Shown here piece after piece: positions 23,877 to 33,397 of a stretch of DNA of 64,000 bases. The stretch comes from Parabacteroides goldsteinii DSM 19448 = WAL 12034 (lineage in GTDB: Bacteria; Bacteroidota; Bacteroidia; Bacteroidales; Tannerellaceae). Every line of letters starts with the position of its first letter. Within the stretch, counting starts at the first letter, position 1. The position numbers and the translations under genes were made by a program. The notes below the pieces were generated by a model. That model did not search any database. It was not told the DNA's origin and worked only from the letters and a program-made list of their open reading frames with translations. Location: positions 1,539,961 through 1,603,960 of the forward strand of contig NZ_KQ033912.1 of assembly GCF_000969835.1 (NCBI RefSeq), read 5' to 3'.

Positions 23877-26800
23877 ATGTCGAAGATTGGAATCAAAAAG
23901 GTGATTGTTCTGGGCTCGGGTGCCCTGAAGATCGGACAGGCCGGAGAGTTTGACTATTCCGGTTCACAAGCATTGAAGGCACTGAAAGAAGAAGGTATCA
24001 GTACCGTTTTGCTGAATCCGAACATTGCAACTATCCAAACATCGGAAGGGGTAGCAGACAAGGTGTACTTCCTGCCTATCACTCCGTATTTTGTTGAAGA
24101 AGTAATCAAAAAAGAACAACCGGACGGAATCCTGCTGGCTTTTGGTGGCCAGACTGCCCTGAACTGCGGTACTCAGTTATACACCAGCGGCACACTTGCC
24201 AAATATGGCGTAAAGGTACTGGGAACTTCTGTTGAAGCTATCATGTACACAGAAGACCGCGACCTGTTTGTAAAGAAACTGAATGAAATCGACGTAAAAA
24301 CTCCGATCAGCCAGGCCGTTGAAACGATGGAAGATGCAGTGAAAGCTGCTTACAAGATCGGTTTCCCGGTAATGATCCGTTCTGCCTATGCACTGGGCGG
24401 TATGGGTAGCGGTATCTGCAAGGATGAAGCAGAACTGCGCACACTGGCAGAAAGCGCTTTCGCTTATTCTTCACAGATCCTGGTGGAAGAATCGCTGAAA
24501 GGCTGGAAAGAAATTGAATTCGAAGTAATCCGCGATAAAAACGACCATTGCTTCACGGTTGTAAGCATGGAAAACGTCGACCCGCTGGGTGTACATACCG
24601 GTGAAAGTATTGTGGTTGCCCCTACCTGCTCACTGACCGACAAGGAACTGGATCTGCTGAAAGAACTGTCTACCAAGACGATCCGCCACCTGGGTATCGT
24701 AGGTGAATGTAACATCCAGTACGCATTCAATTCAGATACTTGCGACTACCGTGTGATCGAAGTAAACGCTCGTCTGAGCCGTTCTTCCGCCCTGGCATCC
24801 AAAGCAAGCGGTTATCCTCTGGCTTTTGTTGCCGCTAAGTTGGCGCTGGGTTACAGCCTCGACGAAATCGGCGAAATGGGTACTCCGAACTCAGCATACA
24901 AAGCTCCGGAAGTTGATTATATGATCGTGAAGATCCCGCGTTGGGACTTAACTAAGTTCGTTGGCGTAAGCCGCCTGATCGGTTCAAGCATGAAGTCTGT
25001 CGGCGAAATCATGTCGATCGGTAAGAGCTTCGAAGAGATCATGCAGAAAGGTCTGCGTATGATCGGACAGGGCATGCACGGTTTCGTAGGAAACAACGAC
25101 CTGGAATTCGACAACCTGGACGACGCCTTGGCAAACCCGACCGACCTGCGTATCTTCGCCGTAGCAAAAGCGCTGGAAGAAGGGTATACCGTAGAACGTA
25201 TCCACGAACTGTCAAAGATCACTCCGTGGTTCCTGAACGGTTTGAAAAATATCGTAGACTATACGAAAGTATTGTCTCAATACAATAAGATCGAAGATCT
25301 GCCCGAAGATGTACTGAAAGAAGCGAAACGTTTAGGTTTCTCTGACTTCCAGATCGCCCGTTACGTTGAAAATCCGGAAGGAAACATGGAAAAAGAAAAC
25401 ATCCGTGTACGTAACCTGCGTAAGAAACTGGGCGTTCTGCCGAGCGTAAAACGTATCAACACAATCGCTTCCGAACATCCGGAACTGACGAACTACCTGT
25501 ACATGACATACGATGGCAGCGAACATGATATTCCTTACTACAAGAACGACAAGAGCGTGGTTATCCTGGGTTCAGGTGCTTATCGCATCGGTTCTTCCGT
25601 AGAATTCGACTGGTGTTCGGTCAATGCAGCCCAGACAGCCCGCAAGTTGGGTTATAAGTCGATCATGATCAACTATAACCCGGAAACGGTTTCTACCGAC
25701 TACGATATGTGTGACCGTCTGTATTTCGACGAACTTTCTTTCGAACGTGTACTCGATGTAATGGACCTGGAAATGCCGAAGGGTGTAATCGTATCCGTGG
25801 GAGGTCAGATTCCGAACAACCTGGCAATGAAACTGTATCGCCAGAATGTTCCGGTGCTGGGTACTTCTCCGCTGTCGATCGACCGCGCTGAGAACCGTCA
25901 CAAATTCTCCGCGATGCTGGATACACTGGGCATCGACCAGCCGCGTTGGGCAGAGCTGACCAGTATGGAAGAGATCGACGGATTTATCGAAAAGGTAGGA
26001 TTCCCGATCCTGATCCGTCCGTCATATGTACTTTCAGGAGCTGCGATGAACGTTTGCCACAACAAGGAACAGATGATCGAATTCCTGGATCTGGCCGCCA
26101 AGGTTTCCAAAGAATATCCGGTTGTCGTATCCGAATTCCTGCAAGGAGCGAAAGAAGTTGAATTCGACGCTGTAGCCATGAACGGCGAAGTGGTTGAATA
26201 TGCAATCTCCGAACATATCGAGTTTGCCGGTGTTCACTCAGGTGACGCTACACTGGTATTCCCGGCCCAGAAAATCTATTTCGAAACAGCACGCCGCATC
26301 AAGAAGGTGAGCAAGATGATCGCCAAAGAGCTGAACATCAGTGGTCCGTTCAATATCCAGTTCCTGGCTAAGAACAACGACGTGAAGGTAATCGAATGTA
26401 ACCTGCGTGCATCACGTAGCTTCCCGTTCGTATCCAAAGTGCTGAAACGCAACTTCATCGAAACGGCTACACGCATCATGCTGGATGCTCCTTATACCAA
26501 ACCGGACAAGAGCGCTTTCGATATCGACTGGATCGGTGTAAAAGCATCTCAGTTCTCATTCGCCCGTCTGCATAAAGCCGACCCGGTACTGGGTGTGGAT
26601 ATGAGCTCGACCGGTGAAGTAGGTTGTATCGGCGACGACTTCAACGAAGCATTGCTGTCTGCCATGATCGCTGTTGGCAACAACATTCCTAAAAAGAATA
26701 TCCTGGTTTCTTCGGGAGCAGCCAAGAGCAAAGTAGATTTGCTGGAACCCTGCCGCCTGCTGAGCACAAAGGGATACAAGATCTATGGTACTGCCGGAAC

Positions 26801-27095
26801 CGCCAAGTTCCTGAATGAGAACGGAATCGAAGCGACTGCCGTATGCTGGCCGGATGAACAGGGCGACCTGAATATCATGGATATGTTCAGCAACCACGTA
26901 TTCGAACTGGTTGTAAACATCCCGAAAGATCATAGCAAACGCGAGCTGACCAACGGTTACAAGATTCGTCGTGCTGCGATCGATCATAACATACCATTGA
27001 TCACCAACGCTCGTCTGGCTAGCGCATTTATCGAAGCATTCTGCACGATGGATGTAAAAGATATCCAGATCAAAGACTGGCAAGATTACAAATAA
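23877..27095 (+). CDS. carB: Carbamoyl-phosphate synthase large subunit
   Basis: 1072 residues, full length. It has two homologous ATP-grasp halves (KVIVLGSGALKIGQAGEFDY near the start and SVVILGSGAYRIGSSVEFDW at about 560) and a C-terminal MGS-like allosteric domain (ILVSSGAAKSKVDLLEPCRL, KIYGTAGTAKFLNENGIEA). It makes carbamoyl phosphate from bicarbonate, ammonia (from the small subunit) and two ATP for pyrimidine and arginine synthesis. No carA gene is adjacent. The upstream leader ORF and terminator suggest attenuation control. Codon use is strongly biased, as in highly expressed genes. Confidence 0.96.
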   Translation: MSKIGIKKVIVLGSGALKIGQAGEFDYSGSQALKALKEEGISTVLLNPNIATIQTSEGVADKVYFLPITPYFVEEVIKKEQPDGILLAFGGQTALNCGTQLYTSGTLAKYGVKVLGTSVEAIMYTEDRDLFVKKLNEIDVKTPISQAVETMEDAVKAAYKIGFPVMIRSAYALGGMGSGICKDEAELRTLAESAFAYSSQILVEESLKGWKEIEFEVIRDKNDHCFTVVSMENVDPLGVHTGESIVVAPTCSLTDKELDLLKELSTKTIRHLGIVGECNIQYAFNSDTCDYRVIEVNARLSRSSALASKASGYPLAFVAAKLALGYSLDEIGEMGTPNSAYKAPEVDYMIVKIPRWDLTKFVGVSRLIGSSMKSVGEIMSIGKSFEEIMQKGLRMIGQGMHGFVGNNDLEFDNLDDALANPTDLRIFAVAKALEEGYTVERIHELSKITPWFLNGLKNIVDYTKVLSQYNKIEDLPEDVLKEAKRLGFSDFQIARYVENPEGNMEKENIRVRNLRKKLGVLPSVKRINTIASEHPELTNYLYMTYDGSEHDIPYYKNDKSVVILGSGAYRIGSSVEFDWCSVNAAQTARKLGYKSIMINYNPETVSTDYDMCDRLYFDELSFERVLDVMDLEMPKGVIVSVGGQIPNNLAMKLYRQNVPVLGTSPLSIDRAENRHKFSAMLDTLGIDQPRWAELTSMEEIDGFIEKVGFPILIRPSYVLSGAAMNVCHNKEQMIEFLDLAAKVSKEYPVVVSEFLQGAKEVEFDAVAMNGEVVEYAISEHIEFAGVHSGDATLVFPAQKIYFETARRIKKVSKMIAKELNISGPFNIQFLAKNNDVKVIECNLRASRSFPFVSKVLKRNFIETATRIMLDAPYTKPDKSAFDIDWIGVKASQFSFARLHKADPVLGVDMSSTGEVGCIGDDFNEALLSAMIAVGNNIPKKNILVSSGAAKSKVDLLEPCRLLSTKGYKIYGTAGTAKFLNENGIEATAVCWPDEQGDLNIMDMFSNHVFELVVNIPKDHSKRELTNGYKIRRAAIDHNIPLITNARLASAFIEAFCTMDVKDIQIKDWQDYK

Positions 27096-27109
27096 GCAAA
27101 TATTTTTAT

Positions 27110-27117
27110 TATATTTG
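27110..27117 (+). promoter_or_regulatory. -7 box of the propeller-sensor regulator gene
   Basis: TATATTTG matches TAnnTTTG. It is followed by a hairpin and then the start codon at 27176. Confidence 0.5.
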
Positions 27118-27129
27118 TGACCATAATAC

Positions 27130-27158
27130 GTAGAGACAGGGTATTACCTTGTCTCTAC
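27130..27158 (+). repeat. Palindromic hairpin after carB
   Basis: GTAGAGACA (27130-27138) pairs with TGTCTCTAC (27150-27158), extended imperfectly by GG/CC. It has no T-tract, and its form resembles an interspersed palindromic repeat. It lies in the predicted 5' leader of the next gene and could also slow transcription leaving carB. Confidence 0.5.
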
Positions 27159-27175
27159 CTGTTTAATTTTAAATC

Positions 27176-29251
27176 ATGCCCATGTACAGACTACCGTTAT
27201 TATTCCTGATATTCATGGTGACATTCATGGTCGCGCATGCATCGGTAGTCGTCCCTAATTTATTCGTAAAAAACTTCTCGGTAGATGATTATAAAGCCAG
27301 TTGTCAGAACTGGGGACTGTCGGTAGCCTCCGACGGCGTGCTCTATGTAGCCAATAATTCCGGACTGCTCACATTTGACGGAAACACCTGGAAGCTTTAT
27401 GAAACACCCGATAAATCGGTTATAAACGGCGTAACATTCCTCAACGACACGATCTATACCATCAGTGAAGGTTCTTTCGGAGGATGGACCCTCGACCATT
27501 TAGGTGTTATGCGTTACCATAAGCTCTCCACGATACCGGCAGAAGTCAAGTTTAAAGAACCGCCCGCTCCCATTCCGTTCATCCTGCCCGACGAGATACT
27601 GCATGCACAACCCTCTGTCTTTACGACAATAAACGATCTGTATTTTATCGGTACCACCAACAACGGATTATATATAACAAGCCCGGAAGGGACTATCCTG
27701 CGCCATCTGTCAACCCACGACCAGTCATTACCCGACAATATCGTGCGCGCCATCTGCATCCAGGATGCGCAACAGATATGGCTGGCTTTCGACAATGGCA
27801 TCTCACAGATAACATTCGACCCCTCGATCACTTTGCTGGGGAAGCGAAGCCAGATAGGAAAACTGAAAAATGCTACGCTCTTCAACGACACATTATATAT
27901 CCAGACGAATATCGGATATTTCAAAAGGACATTAGACGCCGGTGATCATTTTGAACCGGTCGATATAAAGAAAGAGACATTCCACCTCCTGCCACAGAAC
28001 AGTGTGTACGACTCGCTCCGTGTCAGCAATGTATTCTACGACACCGAATCATTGGGAGAGTTTGCCCATGCGGAACAGATCTATCCTATCGGCGATAACA
28101 CCTATTGGCTTTGTGCCAAAAACGAAGCCGGCCTGTTCCATAACGATAACGGGAAAGGGACACTGAAATGCCGCATTCTGCTCAATAACTACAATATGAA
28201 TATGGTGAGCAGAGACCGAAGGATATATCCTTTGAATGACACGCTTCACCTGATCTCGGCCATGCAGGGAGCCTTGCTGGTCAATATACGCGACCTGATA
28301 GAGGGAAGCCTCGGCCCTGCCACGCCCCTGCAAATATCCGAAATAAAGTATATCGACAAAGATGGCGTACACAACTTGCCGGTCAATTCGGAAAAGATCA
28401 CCCTCCCCCATAATTTCCAGGAACTTTCCGTCTATGTAGGAAGCACGATCTTTACCCCGAACCATCAGATCAGTTATATGATAGAGGGTGTTTCTTCAAA
28501 CTGGTCGCCCTGGCAAAAAGGCGGGGAGATCTCTTTCCTGCAACTTCCGGAAGGCAAATATGTGCTCAAGATCCGCAAATATGTAGTAAAAGGGCCGTAC
28601 CTTGAAATCGCCATTCCGATCACCGTCCGCCCGGCCTGGTACAACACGATATGGGCGTGGCTGATCTATATCATCGCCATCGCCGTAATAGGCAAATACA
28701 CACTCAGCTACCATCTGAAAAACCTGCAACGGGAAGAAAAGAGCAAGCTGGATGCAAAAAGGCAGGCGGAAGAACAGAAAATCCAGCAGATGAAAAGCCG
28801 AATGCTGGAAGCCGAGCTGCAAAACAAGAATAACGAACTGACCCTGCAAACCTCTGCCCTGGTAAAAAGAAACCAGGCGGTACAGAAACTGCTTGACGAA
28901 CTGGAGCAACAGAAAGAGACATTGGGCGACCGGTATCCGAACAAACTGTATACCCGGATGAAAAACCTGATGGAAGAATCGTTGAACGACCAGGCGGACT
29001 GGTTGTTGTTTGAGACGCATTTCAACAGCGCCCATCAGAATTTCATTGACCGGTTACGCCAACAATACTCCGACATTACCACCGGCGACTTACGTATCTG
29101 TTGCCTGCTCCGCATGAATCTTTCCACCAAAGAAATCGCATCATTGTTAAACGTATCAGTCCGTGCGATAGAATTACGACGGTACCGGTTAAGAAAGCGC
29201 CTGTCACTCGATAGCGATACGAATCTCATTGATTTCCTCATGAATTTCTAA
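27176..29251 (+). CDS. Propeller-sensor regulator with LuxR-type helix-turn-helix
   Basis: 691 residues. Signal peptide (YRLPLLFLIFMVTFMVAHAS); periplasmic two-component-regulator-type propeller (about 30-380: WGLSVASDGVLYVANNSGLLTFDG); Y_Y_Y (triple tyrosine) domain (about 400-475: QISYMIEGVSSNWSPW); one membrane helix (about 488-508); a long charged coiled coil (about 510-590). The C-terminal HTH is LuxR-like (about 630-685: LSTKEIASLLNVSVRAIELRRYRL). There is no kinase domain, so the protein should act as a one-component membrane regulator. The target is unknown; either neighbour is possible. In-frame ATGs at 27176 and 27182 are both usable. Confidence 0.8.
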   Translation: MPMYRLPLLFLIFMVTFMVAHASVVVPNLFVKNFSVDDYKASCQNWGLSVASDGVLYVANNSGLLTFDGNTWKLYETPDKSVINGVTFLNDTIYTISEGSFGGWTLDHLGVMRYHKLSTIPAEVKFKEPPAPIPFILPDEILHAQPSVFTTINDLYFIGTTNNGLYITSPEGTILRHLSTHDQSLPDNIVRAICIQDAQQIWLAFDNGISQITFDPSITLLGKRSQIGKLKNATLFNDTLYIQTNIGYFKRTLDAGDHFEPVDIKKETFHLLPQNSVYDSLRVSNVFYDTESLGEFAHAEQIYPIGDNTYWLCAKNEAGLFHNDNGKGTLKCRILLNNYNMNMVSRDRRIYPLNDTLHLISAMQGALLVNIRDLIEGSLGPATPLQISEIKYIDKDGVHNLPVNSEKITLPHNFQELSVYVGSTIFTPNHQISYMIEGVSSNWSPWQKGGEISFLQLPEGKYVLKIRKYVVKGPYLEIAIPITVRPAWYNTIWAWLIYIIAIAVIGKYTLSYHLKNLQREEKSKLDAKRQAEEQKIQQMKSRMLEAELQNKNNELTLQTSALVKRNQAVQKLLDELEQQKETLGDRYPNKLYTRMKNLMEESLNDQADWLLFETHFNSAHQNFIDRLRQQYSDITTGDLRICCLLRMNLSTKEIASLLNVSVRAIELRRYRLRKRLSLDSDTNLIDFLMNF

Positions 29252-29454
29252 AAAGTATTTTCTAGAATCAGTATTTCACCAAACTGCTATTATACAATTA
29301 ATTACCCGCTACTGTAGTAGACATGAGAAAGGCTTGATGTAGTATTTCCTCTCACACAAAACATTTGCGCAAGTAGTGTAGTAGTACTTTTTAATCGTTA
29401 TGTTTCTAAATGTGTTTCCTTTGCCAGTGCAATTGAATCTTAATTTCTATAGAC

Positions 29455-30831
29455 ATGATGAAGCACGATTTGGAAGAACAACTGGAAGAGTTGGAAAGGC
29501 AGGGTATCAGTCGCCGCCATTTCCTCAAAATATTAACAGCAACAGGAGTTATAACTGCTGTGGGTACACAAAAAGCTCATGCATTCTCTAGCAATGCAAA
29601 AGGGAAAATCCTGATAATCGGTGGAGGGGCTGCCGGAATTAGTATGGCTGCACGTTTGATGCACTGGTTGGATAGCCCGGACATTACATTGATAGACCCC
29701 AGCGACCGACAGTTCTACCAACCCGGCTTTACATTGATCGCCTCCGGTGTTTATAAACCGGACGAAGTATGGAAGAAGCAGGAAGATTGCATTCCCGACG
29801 GCGTAAAATGGATTAAAGATTCTGTTGCCGCCGTTGACCCGGTCATGAACCTGGTAACAACGAACAACAATGGAAAAGTCGCTTATGACTTTTTGGTCCT
29901 GACACCAGGTATACAGATTAACTGGGAAAAGGTGGAAGGGATTACACACGATACATTAGGAGCAGGAAATGCTCACTGTATATATGATTACGAAGGTGCA
30001 CAAAAAACCTGGAAAGCGCTTCAGGAATTCGCAAAGACAGGCGGCCGTGGTATCTACACAGATACATACACAAAGCATAAATGTGGCGGAGCACCGAAAA
30101 AGATTTGTTTGCTGACAGAAGATTACAGCCGCAAACAAGGCACACGGGACAATTTGAAACTGGATTACTTCACGGCTGCGAAAGAGCTGTACGATATTCC
30201 GTTTTATACTCCCCGTCTGCTGGAGATTTACAAGGAACGTAATATTCCCATCAATCTCAACGTTCGCGTGAAAGGTGTCGATACGGCAGCCAAACAGGTA
30301 CATTTTGAAAAGGTTGAAACAGTCGGAGAAGAGAAAGTATATACTCCATTCGTGGAAGATTACGATTTCCTTCATTTCACTCCGCCTATGTCGGCTCCCG
30401 ATTTCGTTCGCGAGGCCGGTCTGGGATGGACGGAAGGCAAACTGGCTGCCGATGCCTGGGTGATGGTTGATAAAGCGACACTGGTTCACAAAACTTATCC
30501 GAACATCGTCTCCCTGGGAGATGTTGCCGGGATACCGACCAGTAAAACATCTGCGGCAGTACGCATGCAAGTGCCGATCGCTGCCAAAAACCTGATCTCG
30601 TTGATGGAAGGCAAAGAACCTGTTGAGAAATACAACGGATATGCTGCCTGCCCGATCGTAACAGACTATGGACACGTACTGTTGTGCGAGTTCGACTATG
30701 ATAAAAAGCCGGTTCACTCGTTCCCGTTCAGCATGCTGGACACATCCAAGGAACAATGGGCGGCCTGGTTACTGAAAGTTTACATGCTGAAACCGATGTA
30801 TTTCTACGGAATGCTGAACGGTTATGCATAA
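29455..30831 (+). CDS. Tat-exported FAD-dependent oxidoreductase, sulfide:quinone reductase-like
   Basis: 458 residues. The N-terminus has a twin-Arg motif (SRRHFLKILTATGVITAVG) ending in AHAF, so export by Tat is likely. The FAD-binding Rossmann fold GKILIIGGGAAGISMAARLM begins at about 50. Further SQR-type landmarks are FYQPGFTLIASGVYKP, YDFLVLTPGIQINWEKVEG and the C-terminal IVSLGDVAGIPTSKTSAAVR. A Cys in KHKCGGAPKKICLL fits the SQR redox cysteines. It may oxidise sulfide to polysulfide with quinone reduction. The upstream gap 29252-29454 has three TGTAGTA copies (29313, 29338, 29377) but no clear promoter. Confidence 0.8.
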   Translation: MMKHDLEEQLEELERQGISRRHFLKILTATGVITAVGTQKAHAFSSNAKGKILIIGGGAAGISMAARLMHWLDSPDITLIDPSDRQFYQPGFTLIASGVYKPDEVWKKQEDCIPDGVKWIKDSVAAVDPVMNLVTTNNNGKVAYDFLVLTPGIQINWEKVEGITHDTLGAGNAHCIYDYEGAQKTWKALQEFAKTGGRGIYTDTYTKHKCGGAPKKICLLTEDYSRKQGTRDNLKLDYFTAAKELYDIPFYTPRLLEIYKERNIPINLNVRVKGVDTAAKQVHFEKVETVGEEKVYTPFVEDYDFLHFTPPMSAPDFVREAGLGWTEGKLAADAWVMVDKATLVHKTYPNIVSLGDVAGIPTSKTSAAVRMQVPIAAKNLISLMEGKEPVEKYNGYAACPIVTDYGHVLLCEFDYDKKPVHSFPFSMLDTSKEQWAAWLLKVYMLKPMYFYGMLNGYA

Positions 30832-30876
30832 CGGACCAAAATAACAACTCCCTATAATTCAAATGCCAAACTACAG

Positions 30877-30917
30877 AAAATCCCCGGGTCAGACTCCTGA
30901 TGCCGGGGATTTTGTTT
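30877..30917 (+). terminator. Strong terminator after the SQR-like gene
   Basis: AAAATCCCCGG (30877-30887) pairs exactly with CCGGGGATTTT (30903-30913), followed by GTTTTA. The symmetrical A and T flanks let it work in both directions. Confidence 0.85.
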
Positions 30918-30969
30918 TATTATCCCCTACCCACCCTCCAACTAAAAGGAAGGCTACCACTTATTAAGT

Positions 30970-31097
30970 CGAAACTCCTTACTCACTAGAACGAAAGTCC
31001 TTACCCACTACTATCAGGGTGTACAGGGTAGTGGATTACCCTGTACACCTTGGCTGGTTATCCTGTACACCATAATCAACTACGGTGTACACCCTGA
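30970..31097. repeat. Cluster of direct and inverted repeats between convergent genes
   Basis: A 19-base direct repeat (30970-30988 and 30992-31010, two mismatches) is followed by a perfect 13-bp inverted repeat GGTGTACAGGGTA (31018-31030) and TACCCTGTACACC (31037-31049). A further copy at 31059-31071 has one mismatch, and GGTGTACACCCTGA lies at 31084-31097. Positions 31014-31024 and 31087-31097 are also exact complements, so several alternative folds exist. The remaining 31098-31159 shows nothing clear. It lies between the ends of a plus and a minus gene, so it is not a promoter operator. Confidence 0.6.
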
Positions 31098-31159
31098 AAA
31101 CACTGAGTCGTAACCTTTGAATTAGTTAGTCCATAGGTTAGTCTTAATAATTAGTAGGA

Positions 31160-32278
31160 TTACTCCATCTTCCGATAATACCGGGGCGTGTAACCCGGCA
31201 ATAACTCCGGATGGAATACCCATACAAGGTCTTTCAGGAGGTAATCGGGATGTATCGGAAATTCCTCGTAATAGGGTACTATTCCCGTATTACAGGTATA
31301 AATCCGGCGGTTCTTAAAGGCATCAAAGTTTTCATAGGGCGTATACTCGGTACGAAGGTCTTTATAGGTCATGTCGTTTGTTTGATTATATTTGATCAGC
31401 CACATATTGGCATGGATCGCCTTGTCGAGTACGGTTTCAAAAGCCAAAGGGGTACTGCCCGCTCCGGGAAGGTCTTTGAAGATATAATCGGCTCCGGCAT
31501 CGTTGTAGAGATGGGCGACATAGCTATCGCCTGCCGGCATATACCAGGAAGAACCGAATTTCTTTTCGGAGATGACGGTCGGACGGTTAGTGACTGTCTT
31601 TGCCAGCTCTTTCAGTTCCAGATAACGGCCTTCCGTTTCCCGAAAGATTGAATCCGCCATCACTTCCTTACCGAATAACAAGCCATAGAAACGTATCCAT
31701 TCGGTCCGTCCCAACGGCAACGACTCCATGTAATCGGCGGCCTCAATGATAGGAATACCCAGTTTCTCGGCAGGTCCGTATCCTGCATTCTGAAAAGGAG
31801 AAGCTATAATGATCTCTGCCCCTATATCTATAATCTTTTCGATATTCGGCGCCGTCGCCTCTCCCAGATCGGCAATCTTTCCGGCACGCAAACCCTCTTG
31901 AATGGAAGGCGTATCCATATACCGGGGTTCACACACGCCGATCACCTTATCCGCTTCCCCCAACTGGTCAATAATAGCCGCATGAACGGAGGTATAAACC
32001 ACGATATTCTTCACCGGTGTCCGTACAACTGTCCCCTTAGGCAAATCACCGGGCATCAACGCACCGCGATCCACCAACAGATAACGTTGCAGGATGCGGG
32101 TGCTGTCCCAAGGGTCGCGGACCTCTACCGATGTATAGTCAGTGAAGTGCTGTATGGTGAAACCACGGGCGTAGCGGATAGTATCAGAAGAAAACGACTG
32201 ATCTTCAGAAGAACTCTGCTTCACACTACAACTGAGTGTGAAGCAAAGTAGAAAGAGGGTGGATATAAAAAACTTCAT
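31160..32278 (-). CDS. btuF: B12-type ABC transporter substrate-binding lipoprotein
   Basis: 372 residues. Signal peptide with lipobox (FTLSC, Cys about 17). The periplasmic-binding fold of the BtuF/FhuD class shows VVYTSVHAAIIDQLGEADKVIGVCEP, then EKIIDIGAEIIIASPFQ, and the late VLDKAIHANMWLIKY. It is the last gene of the riboswitch-controlled btuB operon, 1 bp after the BtuG-like gene, so cobalamin is the likely ligand. Iron-chelate binding is the family alternative. No permease or ATPase gene is next to it here. Confidence 0.75.
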   Translation of the reverse strand: MKFFISTLFLLCFTLSCSVKQSSSEDQSFSSDTIRYARGFTIQHFTDYTSVEVRDPWDSTRILQRYLLVDRGALMPGDLPKGTVVRTPVKNIVVYTSVHAAIIDQLGEADKVIGVCEPRYMDTPSIQEGLRAGKIADLGEATAPNIEKIIDIGAEIIIASPFQNAGYGPAEKLGIPIIEAADYMESLPLGRTEWIRFYGLLFGKEVMADSIFRETEGRYLELKELAKTVTNRPTVISEKKFGSSWYMPAGDSYVAHLYNDAGADYIFKDLPGAGSTPLAFETVLDKAIHANMWLIKYNQTNDMTYKDLRTEYTPYENFDAFKNRRIYTCNTGIVPYYEEFPIHPDYLLKDLVWVFHPELLPGYTPRYYRKME

Positions 32279-32279
32279 C

Positions 32280-33383
32280 TTATTTATTACCAGCCGAAAT
32301 CACTTTTATAGGATTCAGACCTGCTTCAAATTTAAACTGTAACTTACCGGCTGGATTAAATGTGTACACATCTCCATTTGTAGAATAATTAGACTCAGTC
32401 ACAAAAACATAGTTTGACGGGGTATCAGCACCTATTTTATAAGGCTTTTTAATATCCGTTCCATCCGTAATAAAGTCAGTGCTGATTACCTTTTCGTTTA
32501 TTGCATCATAACAGAGATAAGAAATAGTCTGATTCCAGTTAGCATCATACTGTGAATAAATGATGTAAAGTTTATCGCCTACAGCTGCAAATTCCGTTGC
32601 ATTCGTTTCCGTAATTGTTGTCACTTCATCTGTTTTAGAATCAATTCTCTGAAATGTATTAGGTATATCCCCGTAGTTACCCATAGAAACCAAATAAACG
32701 TCACCCTGACTATCAGCCAGCAAATTCACCGGATTAGTGACAACTTCTATTTTAGTCTTTTCTTTAAAAGTAGGAAGGTCAACGACAGAGACAGTTTTAT
32801 CATATCCCACAGCGGTGTTAAAATCCGCACCACCAGAGTTTGCTACATACAATTTGTTATTAGCTATAGCCATCTGTTCCGGATTACGTCCTACTTTCAC
32901 CTTACTTTCAATTGTGAGCGAAGTTGTATCCAAACGAGCTACATAACCACCATACAATGATACATACACTTTTCCATTATAACAAGAAAAGAAACGCGGC
33001 TGTAACGGATCGCCATCGGAAACAATTTGTTTCAAAGACTTTCCTTGTAAGTCTGTCACCTCTATTGTATTAGAATTAGTGACAGCTATATAAGCCTTTG
33101 AGCCATAAACCAGGATATCGTTGGCTGTATCTCCCAATCCGCGTCCATTGACTTTCTTAAAGATATCCGCTTCTACCTTTTTGGTCTCGAAATCATAAAA
33201 TGACAACGAAGAGTTATTATTCCCTTTGTTTCCACTATTCAACACATAGACTCCATTCAAAGAAATCTGTTCCGGAAGAGATGGGATTTCCTGTTTATCA
33301 TCATCATCACTACAACCAATAAAGGAGAAAGACATACAAGCACAAAGTGCAGATACATACAGCAAATTTTTCTTTTTCATCAC
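32280..33383 (-). CDS. btuG: BtuG-like surface cobalamin-binding propeller lipoprotein
   Basis: 367 residues. Signal peptide ending at FIGC followed by an Asp-rich DDDD run, typical of lipoprotein export to the Bacteroidetes cell surface. The rest is made of YncE/DUF5074-type propeller repeats (NGVYVLNSGNKGNNNSSLSF, NKLYVANSGG, GDVYLVSMGN). BtuG proteins bind B12 very tightly at the surface and pass it to BtuB. The position between the TonB-dependent receptor and the binding lipoprotein, under a cobalamin riboswitch, supports this. Confidence 0.82.
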   Translation of the reverse strand: MMKKKNLLYVSALCACMSFSFIGCSDDDDKQEIPSLPEQISLNGVYVLNSGNKGNNNSSLSFYDFETKKVEADIFKKVNGRGLGDTANDILVYGSKAYIAVTNSNTIEVTDLQGKSLKQIVSDGDPLQPRFFSCYNGKVYVSLYGGYVARLDTTSLTIESKVKVGRNPEQMAIANNKLYVANSGGADFNTAVGYDKTVSVVDLPTFKEKTKIEVVTNPVNLLADSQGDVYLVSMGNYGDIPNTFQRIDSKTDEVTTITETNATEFAAVGDKLYIIYSQYDANWNQTISYLCYDAINEKVISTDFITDGTDIKKPYKIGADTPSNYVFVTESNYSTNGDVYTFNPAGKLQFKFEAGLNPIKVISAGNK

Positions 33384-33397
33384 TTATTTATTTATCA

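Noticed and set aside
30970..31097. CRISPR array
   Set aside because: Repeats are few, imperfect, inverted as well as direct, and spacers are too short; no cas genes are nearby.
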